Below, one piece after another: positions 7,489 through 11,872 of a DNA stretch of 11,872 nt. The notes beneath the pieces were generated by a model. That model ran no database searches. It was given only the letters and a program-made list of their open reading frames with translations, and was not told the origin of the DNA. A program made the translations under genes and the position numbers. Each line of letters starts with the position of its first letter. Within the stretch, counting starts at the first letter, position 1. This DNA is from DATHWB01 sp040880725 (GTDB lineage: Bacteria; Actinomycetota; Acidimicrobiia; Spongiisociales; ZC4RG35). The stretch lies in contig JBBDHV010000056.1 of assembly GCA_040880725.1 (NCBI GenBank), positions 1 to 11,872 on the forward strand, given 5' to 3'.

Positions 7489-7503
7489 GCCGGCTTCGCC
7501 GAC
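7489..7503 (-). terminator. Possible moaE terminator hairpin
   Basis: GCCGGC, loop TTC and GCCGAC give a 6-bp stem (one G-U pair in the minus-strand RNA) starting just after the moaE stop. No T-run follows, so termination is uncertain. Confidence 0.3.
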
Positions 7504-7505
7504 TG

Positions 7506-7931
7506 TCAGGCGCCTTCCACCCACTCCGCTCCGCCGGGCCAGTGCTCGCGTTTCCAGATGGGGACGCGCTTTTTGAGTTCGTCGATGACGAAGCGAGCAG
7601 CATCGAATGCGTCGCCCCGGTGTGCGGTCGCAACCGCGACCGCCACCGATGTGTCACCCACGGCGACGTCTCCGACCCGGTGCTCCACGACCACGGCGAG
7701 GACCGGCCACCGAGTCGCGGCCTCGGCACAGATCTCGGACAGCTTCGACTCGACATGCTCCGCGTACGCCTCGTACTCGAGACGGGTGACGCCTGACTTG
7801 TCTTCCGAATGATCGCGGGCGGTGCCGAGGAAGAGTGCGGTCGCTCCTGAGTCGGGACGTCCCACTTCGGCGAGGAGCGCGGCAGGGTCCAGCGGCTCGG
7901 AACGGAGCGCCACGCGGATCGTCGTATCCAT
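7506..7931 (-). CDS. moaE: Molybdopterin synthase catalytic subunit MoaE
   Basis: Large subunit of molybdopterin synthase, which with the thiocarboxylated small subunit MoaD inserts the dithiolene sulfurs into cyclic pyranopterin monophosphate during molybdenum cofactor synthesis (cytoplasm). 141 aa, a usual MoaE length. Conserved stretches: RSEPLD at 10-15, GATALFLGTARD at 29-40, LEYEAY at 51-56, EHRVGDVAVGD at 83-93, AHRGDAFDAARFVIDELK at 103-120, then PIWKRE with the catalytic lysines (about 120/121 and 127). The ATG at 7931 gives the family's normal N-terminus; an in-frame GTG at 7970 would add 13 residues not expected in MoaE. There is no strong ribosome-binding site. No moaD or other cofactor gene is next to it; the divergent neighbour is unrelated. 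The small subunit must be encoded elsewhere. Confidence 0.93.
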   Translation of the reverse strand: MDTTIRVALRSEPLDPAALLAEVGRPDSGATALFLGTARDHSEDKSGVTRLEYEAYAEHVESKLSEICAEAATRWPVLAVVVEHRVGDVAVGDTSVAVAVATAHRGDAFDAARFVIDELKKRVPIWKREHWPGGAEWVEGA

Positions 7932-8000
7932 GATCCAGAACGGTAGGCCGCCGCGAGCGAACAGCCACACAAGATCGCGGCTGCCGTACGCTGGATCTCG

Positions 8001-9080
8001 ATGAGTGACGACCTGTTCTCGCAGATCTTCGAGATGTTCAACCAGCCGGGACCGGTGAACCTACGCCTTGCCGGTGAGGTGGCGCGCCACCTCACCGGGG
8101 AGCGAGAACCCGTCGACCCGTGGGCCGCGGAGGAGTTTCGGGAGTTGACGCGTCTCGCCGAATATCGGGTCGAAGCCGTGGCGCCCTTTGCCGTTGCCCC
8201 GGCAACGGACGTCCTCCCCCTCGACGGACGGGAGTGGGCGGACAAGAACATCGAGGGGTTCGGCTACCTCGTCGAGCCGTTCGGCCAGATAGTCGATACC
8301 TCGGGCGCAGGCCCGGCTGCCGAGATGCTCAAGCCACTCGGTCCGGCGTTGGCCGGCATGCAACTGGGCACCCTCGTCGGATCTCTCGCAGGCTGGTCGA
8401 TGGCCGGATACGACACCGGACTCCCGCTCCGGGGCGATGACACGATCTCGTTCATCGTGCCGTCCATCGACCGCTTCGTCGCCTCCCACGATTTCGAGGC
8501 TCGCAACGTTCGACTGTGGGTTGCCCTCGAGGAAGTGACCCATCGCGCCATCTACCGGGTCCCGTTCGCCGTCGATGCGGTCGTCTCCCGGCTGTCGGCG
8601 CTCGCCGAGACGATGCGGGTGAGCCCTGATCGGCTGGCCGAACTGATGGGTGGGCTCGACATCAGCTCGATGGGCACCGAGGGAATCGACCCTGAGCGGC
8701 TGGCCGCCATGTTCGACACACCGCAGACGCGATCTGCGGCCGGCGAACTGTCTGCGCTGCTCGGGCTCATCGCCGGGTATCGCCGTCTGCTGGTCGAACG
8801 CGCCGCAGAGGGTCTGCTCGTCGATCTCGAAGCCATGACCGGCGCCCGCGATCTCGACCGGGACCTCGGCGAGCAGATGCAAGGCTCGCCCATCGCCGCA
8901 GCGTTCGTCTCGTCCGAGGACATCGTCTCAGGCCGTGCCTTCTGCCTCGAAGTCGAGCGCCGCTTCGGCTCCGATCAACTGGAGTCCATCTTCACCCGCG
9001 AGGGACGCTTCCCCACCGCAGCCGAGATCGAAGATCCAGTCGCCTGGGCGGCTCGCGTCCTGCTCGACGACCTCGACTGA
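8001..9080 (+). CDS. Zincin_2 (DUF2342) family protein, degenerate metal motif
   Basis: A 359-aa soluble protein of the actinobacterial Zincin_2/DUF2342 family, related to proteins annotated as zinc-dependent metalloproteases or F420-biosynthesis-associated. Supporting features: the glycine-spaced helix GMQLGTLVGSLAGWSMAGYDTGLPL region at 119-143, a segment NVRLWVALEEVTHRAIY at 169-185 in the place of the HExxH helix, and the family's closing block RFPTAAEIEDPVAWAARVL at 336-354. The zinc helix reads E-E-V-T-H (177-181), so the first metal His is Glu. Further on, LIAGYRRLL (256-264) stands where I would expect an EGH-like motif. Both suggest loss of peptidase activity, though I cannot rule out that this subfamily normally lacks them. 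No signal peptide. The ATG at 8001 has only a weak GGA upstream; a TACGCT at 7987-7992 would give a nearly leaderless transcript. Its cellular role is unknown. Confidence 0.82.
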   Translation: MSDDLFSQIFEMFNQPGPVNLRLAGEVARHLTGEREPVDPWAAEEFRELTRLAEYRVEAVAPFAVAPATDVLPLDGREWADKNIEGFGYLVEPFGQIVDTSGAGPAAEMLKPLGPALAGMQLGTLVGSLAGWSMAGYDTGLPLRGDDTISFIVPSIDRFVASHDFEARNVRLWVALEEVTHRAIYRVPFAVDAVVSRLSALAETMRVSPDRLAELMGGLDISSMGTEGIDPERLAAMFDTPQTRSAAGELSALLGLIAGYRRLLVERAAEGLLVDLEAMTGARDLDRDLGEQMQGSPIAAAFVSSEDIVSGRAFCLEVERRFGSDQLESIFTREGRFPTAAEIEDPVAWAARVLLDDLD

Positions 9081-9089
9081 ACACGGGGT

Positions 9090-9118
9090 TTCCGGTCGTG
9101 GTGGGATCGGAATAGCGT
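9090..9118 (+). promoter_or_regulatory. Possible peroxiredoxin promoter
   Basis: TTCCGG (9090-9095), a 17-bp spacer and TAGCGT (9113-9118) lie 30 nt before the peroxiredoxin ATG. Spacing is ideal but the -35 match is poor, so this is tentative. Confidence 0.25.
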
Positions 9119-9148
9119 CCACCGGACTTTCACAGACCGGAGGCAATC

Positions 9149-9607
9149 ATGCCCGCCGAGATCGGTGCTCCCACACCCGACTTCACCTTGCGGAACTACG
9201 ACCGGACCACCCTCTCTCGCTCCGATCTGCTCGGCTCGAGCGCGCTGGTCGTCTTCATCCCGTTCGCCTTCACCCGTACCTGTACGGCCGAACTCTGCGA
9301 TCTCCGCGACAACCTCGGGACTCTCCAACAGGGGGGCTCGAAGGTGGTGGTGATCACCTGCGACAGCATGGGAACCAACCGGGCGTGGGCTGAGTCCGAG
9401 GGCGTGACCTATCCGGTCCTGAGCGACTTCTGGCCGCATGGAGAAGTCTCGACGGCGTACGGCTGTTTCAACGAGAAACTCGGGGTGCCGAATCGAACGA
9501 CGTATGTCCTCGACGCCGATGGCATCGTGCGCGACATCATCGAGTCCGAGTCGTTCGGAACCGCACGGGACGTCGGCTCGTACACCCGGGCGCTCGCGTC
9601 CCTCTGA
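9149..9607 (+). CDS. Thiol peroxidase, AhpE-like peroxiredoxin
   Basis: Cytoplasmic peroxiredoxin (AhpC/TSA thioredoxin-like fold) that reduces hydrogen or organic peroxides with an active-site cysteine; 152 aa, the length of mycobacterial AhpE. The peroxidatic site PFAFTRTC at 38-45 fits Pxxx(T/S)xxC with Cys45, and the supporting Arg is likely in PNRTTY (116). The opening GAPTPDFTLRNYD and SDFWPHGEVSTAYG at 92-105 are also typical. Other cysteines are at 50, 71 and 106. Cys50 is only five residues after the active one and unlikely to be a standard resolving Cys, so a 1-Cys mechanism using an external thiol is plausible. The ATG is set by GGAGG 5 nt upstream. It is a single gene, convergent with the anti-sigma gene 26 nt away. 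Confidence 0.92.
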   Translation: MPAEIGAPTPDFTLRNYDRTTLSRSDLLGSSALVVFIPFAFTRTCTAELCDLRDNLGTLQQGGSKVVVITCDSMGTNRAWAESEGVTYPVLSDFWPHGEVSTAYGCFNEKLGVPNRTTYVLDADGIVRDIIESESFGTARDVGSYTRALASL

Positions 9608-9632
9608 GAGCTCGCGGGCTCAGCGAAAGAGG
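9601..9632. terminator. Possible structure between convergent genes
   Basis: CTGAG/CTCAG can pair inside an outer CCTCT (9601-9605)/AGAGG (9628-9632) stem with a short bulge. It overlaps the peroxiredoxin stop and ends 2 nt before the stop of the convergent gene. There is no T-run on either strand; a shared terminator is possible but weakly supported. Confidence 0.22.
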
Positions 9633-9633
9633 C

Positions 9634-10830
9634 TCAGCCGAAGAGGATCCGCCAGCCTTCGATGAACGGGTTCGGATCGTCGGGCGCGGGGAGACCGTCG
9701 AGTACTGCTTCGAGGAGGTCGCTGGGGAGGGCCCCCACCACGGCCCAGGACGCGCCCCCGGATTCCCACACATGTGTCGGCGAACGGTCGGCAGACACCG
9801 AGTCGGGGTGACCGCCGGAAACCCGCACCACCGCCATCGTGAAGACACCGTCGCCGTACACGCCGACTTCACCGTCTTCGACGGGATAGGCAGCGACGAG
9901 TTCCAGACCACCGAGCACCGACGGGAATTCGGTGGTGACCGGGTCGTAGGTCGTCTCCGTGACTTCGGCACGAAGGTCGAATGGAATCGACGCCTGAATC
10001 GGGGTGTCACTCGGTTCGAATTCGACGAGATCGGCGACACACGAGACCGATCCGTCGGCGGCGAGAAGCTCGCGGTGCACGATGACGCCGGTCTCGACGT
10101 CGATCCACAGCCGCGCCCGGTCGATTCCGGCTTTGCCCAAAGTGACGATCTCCGTCGCCCGATCGTGACGCTCCTCGGTCATCACGGCCGTGACGTCGTA
10201 ATCGTCGAGTTCCGGCGCGGGTCCGGTCACGGTGACGGACGCGATGGGGCCAGACACCGGGCCCGTCGCGACCGAGCCGTACGCAAGCACGGTGAGCTGG
10301 CTCAGCGGGTCGGACATCACCGTGACCGAGCCCATGCTGGTCACGTCGACGGTGCGGTCGATCAACGCATCATGATCGAGGCAGGCCATGGTCTGGCGGG
10401 CGCTGAAATGGGCAGTCGCGCCGCTCGTCACGTACTCGGCCGCCTCGGAGCCGTCGGTGATCACACCGAGACTGCGGGTGGCGGCGAGGATTGCCTCGGC
10501 CTCCCCCACGTCGACGGCCGTCGACGAATCCGAAGCCATGCCGATCATGCCGAGCGCCCCGATCGTGACTGCCGCGGCCGCCGCCGCTGACATCGCCGCA
10601 ACGGCCACCCGCCGCGGCCAGAGGCGGGTCACACGAGGTTCACCGGGGTGGACGTCTTCGGGCAGGTCGAGCATCGGCAAGCCGCGAACGGCCGACCGGG
10701 CCGAAGCCAGACCATCCAGCTCGGACCGACATTGGCCGCATCCGTCGAGATGGGCGGCCACCCATGCCGCCTCGGATTCGGACAGTTCGCCGTCGAGCAT
10801 GGCGGAGAGGAGTTCGGGTCGGTGACTCAT
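9634..10830 (-). CDS. Membrane zinc-finger anti-sigma factor with RseB-like outer domain
   Basis: Partner of the sigma factor encoded just upstream; it would hold the sigma factor inactive at the membrane until an envelope signal arrives. 398 aa. Cytoplasmic residues 1-70 form a zinc-associated anti-sigma domain: ML(S/D)GELSESE, then H27xxxC31xxC34. One membrane helix follows (about 74-97, RRVAVAAMSAAAAAAV...), and some 300 residues lie outside. That part contains RLWIDVETGVIVHRELL (240-256), like the WxDxxTGLxxR strand of MucB/RseB- and LolA-fold proteins, and a C-terminal WAVVGALPSDLLEAVLDGL (362-380) resembling the end of RseB-like proteins. Cys150 and Cys264 are the only outer cysteines and might pair. 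The ATG at 10830 overlaps the sigma TGA as ATGA, so the two are made in fixed ratio. The RseB resemblance is by eye and moderate. Confidence 0.82.
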   Translation of the reverse strand: MSHRPELLSAMLDGELSESEAAWVAAHLDGCGQCRSELDGLASARSAVRGLPMLDLPEDVHPGEPRVTRLWPRRVAVAAMSAAAAAAVTIGALGMIGMASDSSTAVDVGEAEAILAATRSLGVITDGSEAAEYVTSGATAHFSARQTMACLDHDALIDRTVDVTSMGSVTVMSDPLSQLTVLAYGSVATGPVSGPIASVTVTGPAPELDDYDVTAVMTEERHDRATEIVTLGKAGIDRARLWIDVETGVIVHRELLAADGSVSCVADLVEFEPSDTPIQASIPFDLRAEVTETTYDPVTTEFPSVLGGLELVAAYPVEDGEVGVYGDGVFTMAVVRVSGGHPDSVSADRSPTHVWESGGASWAVVGALPSDLLEAVLDGLPAPDDPNPFIEGWRILFG

Positions 10831-11330
10831 CCGAGGCGATCCTTGAGCTGCTTGCGACCGCGATGGATGCGACTACGAACGGTTCCGATGGGCGCGTCGA
10901 TGGCGTGGGCGATCTCCTCGTAGCTCATGCCGATGATGTCGCACATCACGATCGCCTCCCGAAAGTCCTCCGGGAGATCGAGAAGCGCCTTCTGCACGTC
11001 TTCGCCGAGGCGAATCGATGCAAGGACGTCATCGGCCGCAGGCGACGAGGCAATCGACAGGCGATCGAGATCGTCGGGGAGGGGCGAGGTCGGGCGCCGC
11101 TTGCGCTTGCGGACGTCATCGAGAAACGCGTTGCGGGTGATCCGCCACAGCCAGCCGTCGAACGAGCCGGGCGTGTAGCTGTCGAGCCCGCGTCGGACCC
11201 GCAGCAGCACCTCTTGGACGAGGTCCTTGGCGTCGTGCGGATTACCGGTGAGCCGGTACGCGTAGTTGTAGATCTTCCGCCCATGGGTACGCGCCACGTC
11301 CTCCCAGGTTGGGATGGAGGGGTCGTTCAT
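10827..11330 (-). CDS. sigE: ECF RNA polymerase sigma factor, SigE-like
   Basis: Group 4 (extracytoplasmic function) sigma factor, 167 aa, which directs RNA polymerase to GGAAC-type promoters. Region 2: YNYAYRLTGNPHDAKDLVQEVLLRV at 21-45 and FDGWLWRITRNAFLDDVRKRKRR at 57-79 (core binding and -10 recognition). A short linker follows, then region 4: LPEDFREAIVMCDIIGMSYEEIA, with the helix-turn-helix ending GTVRSRIHRGRKQL at 149-162 (-35 recognition). The wording of these blocks is close to Mycobacterium SigE. The ATG at 11330 has GAGG about 8 nt upstream; a longer frame to 11429 only adds an Arg-rich stretch overlapping tatA and is unlikely. It lies 43 nt after tatA and overlaps the anti-sigma gene by 4 nt. 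No SnoaL-like or other C-terminal extension is present, so control must come from the anti-sigma protein. Confidence 0.93.
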   Translation of the reverse strand: MNDPSIPTWEDVARTHGRKIYNYAYRLTGNPHDAKDLVQEVLLRVRRGLDSYTPGSFDGWLWRITRNAFLDDVRKRKRRPTSPLPDDLDRLSIASSPAADDVLASIRLGEDVQKALLDLPEDFREAIVMCDIIGMSYEEIAHAIDAPIGTVRSRIHRGRKQLKDRLG

Positions 11331-11373
11331 GGCGCCCTCGGCGGTGACAACGTCGAGGAGGGAACGAGAGTTC

Positions 11374-11547
11374 CTACGTTGTCTTGTCCTCGTTCGAGTG
11401 TTCCGACTCTTCGTTGCCGTCTTGCACACCCTTGCGGAACTCCTTGGCGGATGCTCCGAGCGAGCGAGCGAGTTCCGGGAGCTTGCGGGCCCCGAACAGC
11501 AGCACGAGTACCACGAGAATGATGATGAGTTCTTGGCCTCTGGGCAC
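11374..11547 (-). CDS. tatA: Sec-independent translocase subunit TatA
   Basis: Small membrane protein of the twin-arginine translocase, which moves folded proteins across the cytoplasmic membrane. 57 aa, at the short end for TatA. After MPRGQE comes one hydrophobic helix (about 7-18, LIIILVVLVLLF), the conserved FG hinge at 18-19, the amphipathic helix ARKLPELARSLGASAKEFRKG at 20-40, then an acidic Asp/Glu/Asn tail. The polar residue before the helix (Glu6) and the FGxxKLPxLxRxLG pattern are typical; TatA, TatE and TatB cannot be told apart fully, but the short length favours TatA. The start is GTG at 11547, set by AAGGAG about 7 nt upstream; the frame open to 11616 has no such site. It is first of a tatA-sigma-anti-sigma unit. 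Mycobacterial sigE also has a tat gene (tatB) nearby. Confidence 0.9.
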   Translation of the reverse strand: MPRGQELIIILVVLVLLFGARKLPELARSLGASAKEFRKGVQDGNEESEHSNEDKTT

Positions 11548-11609
11548 GGTGATCTCCTTCGAGCCGCATCTTACCGGTACCCCCTCACCTACTTGGGCGA
11601 CACCGATCT

Positions 11610-11635
11610 GACGCAAACGCTAGTCACAAGGTTCC
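11610..11635 (-). promoter_or_regulatory. ECF-sigma-type promoter of tatA-sigE
   Basis: On the minus strand GGAACC (11630-11635), a 16-bp spacer and CGTC (11610-11613, continuing CAGA) match the -35/-10 layout of SigE-type ECF promoters. The -10 lies 62 nt before the tatA GTG, giving a short leader. With a SigE-like factor encoded two genes downstream, autoregulation is the natural reading (inference). Confidence 0.6.
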
Positions 11636-11653
11636 CGCGGGGCCCGGGGCGAG

Positions 11654-11779
11654 ACAATCAAACCGCGTCCCCAAACCTCCGCGCCCAACTCCCGTCATGG
11701 GCCATCGGGTGAAACCGCAGCCAAACCCGCCCGCGGCCGCCGCGCCATGCGGGGGGCGCAGGGGGGTTCGACCCCCCGC
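11654..11779. repeat. 125-bp tandem repeat, unit 1
   Basis: Unit 1 consists of an 18-bp block (11654-11671, ACAATCAAACCGCGTCCC), a 21-bp unshared segment (11672-11692), a 55-bp block (11693-11747) and a 32-bp hairpin block (11748-11779). The 18-bp and 55-bp blocks recur exactly in unit 2. The short motif AAACCGC or AAACCCGC appears three times per unit. No frame is kept open across it and no known element is recognised. Confidence 0.85.
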
Positions 11780-11780
11780 A
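11748..11780. other. Two alternative G-rich hairpins in the repeat
   Basis: TGCGGGGGG (11748-11756) is perfectly complementary to CCCCCCGCA (11772-11780), a 9-bp stem. The same C-run can instead pair with GGGGGG at 11761-11766 around loop TTCGA, while TGCG and CGCA (11748-11760) form a small separate stem. The two folds exclude each other. There is no T-run. Confidence 0.55.
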
Positions 11781-11872
11781 CAATCAAACCGCGTCCCGGA
11801 CCGTCACGAGCAGATCTCGTCATGGGCCATCGGGTGAAACCGCAGCCAAACCCGCCCGCGGCCGCCGCGCCA
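11780..11872. repeat. 125-bp tandem repeat, unit 2 (cut by window edge)
   Basis: The 18-bp block recurs at 11780-11797 (126 bp after the first) and the 55-bp block at 11818-11872 (125 bp after the first), both without mismatch. The segment between them (11798-11817, 20 bp) shows no clear similarity to that of unit 1. The window ends inside or at the end of the 55-bp block, so the array may continue. Confidence 0.85.

Larger units (their letters stand above)
11548..11872. other. Intergenic region upstream of tatA with promoter and repeats
   Basis: These 325 bases have no convincing gene on either strand. The part next to tatA holds its ribosome-binding site and an ECF-like promoter (11610-11635). 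From 11654 onward the sequence is a non-coding tandem repeat with a G6/C6 hairpin. What lies beyond the edge is unknown. Confidence 0.7.

Noticed and set aside
7466..8251. 261-aa minus-strand frame spanning moaE and the zincin start
   Set aside because: Ser/Arg-rich shadow; it conflicts with two well-supported genes.
11331..11429. Arg-rich N-terminal extension of the sigma factor
   Set aside because: It overlaps the end of tatA and is out of keeping with ECF sigma factors; the ATG at 11330 has a fitting GAGG.
11761..11792. tRNA-like T-arm (GGGGGG TTCGA CCCCCC)
   Set aside because: With a 7-nt T-loop the stem is imperfect, and no matching acceptor, D-arm or anticodon arm is found upstream.
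11654..11872. CRISPR array
   Set aside because: Conserved blocks of 18 and 55 bp with a 125-bp period and a 20-bp variable part do not fit repeat/spacer sizes, and no cas gene is near.
11654..11872. Integron attC sites
   Set aside because: No RYYYAAC/GTTRRRY core pairs and no cassette genes between the units.

Overview
The window is GC-rich, densely coded, and reads as a chromosomal segment of a high-GC actinobacterium, most likely of the class Acidimicrobiia or a relative. This is an inference from four things: a lipoprotein with a threonine-rich linker after its lipobox, a Zincin_2/DUF2342 protein (an essentially actinobacterial family), an ECF sigma factor resembling mycobacterial SigE, and frequent TGA stops with 4-nt gene overlaps. 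No plasmid, phage or insertion-sequence gene was seen.

Layout. (1) 61-7342, minus strand: a six-gene operon read in the order acyl-CoA ligase (fadD-like), permease livH, permease livM, lipoprotein solute-binding protein (livK-like), ATPase livF, ATPase livG. The junctions fadD/livH, livH/livM and livF/livG all use 4-nt stop/start overlaps. The binding-protein gene alone is set off by non-coding spacers on both sides, each holding a hairpin; the one after it is a perfect 13-bp inverted repeat. The 163-bp leader before fadD carries two pairs of short tandem direct repeats that look like operators. (2) 7506-7931, minus: a lone moaE (molybdopterin synthase large subunit). (3) 8001-9080, plus: a Zincin_2 family protein whose zinc motif is degenerate. 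(4) 9149-9607, plus: an AhpE-like peroxiredoxin. (5) 9634-11547, minus: tatA, an ECF sigma factor and a membrane anti-sigma factor whose outer part resembles RseB/LolA-type sensor domains. An ECF-type promoter (GGAACC, 16-bp spacer, CGTC) lies upstream of tatA, suggesting autoregulation. (6) 11654-11872: a non-coding tandem repeat of about 125 bp, with an internal G6/C6 hairpin and a variable 20-21 bp segment, running off the window edge.

How the parts work together. The first operon probably imports a carboxylic acid or branched-chain-type substrate through a HAAT-family ABC transporter and traps it as a CoA thioester through the ligase encoded first in the transcript. The sigma/anti-sigma/TatA set looks like an envelope-stress module that senses events outside the membrane and is linked to Tat export. 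The moaE, zincin-like and peroxiredoxin genes look like unrelated housekeeping genes. The strongest candidates for something undescribed are the 125-bp repeat, the hairpin-flanked binding-protein cistron, the operator-like repeats before fadD, and the degenerate zincin.
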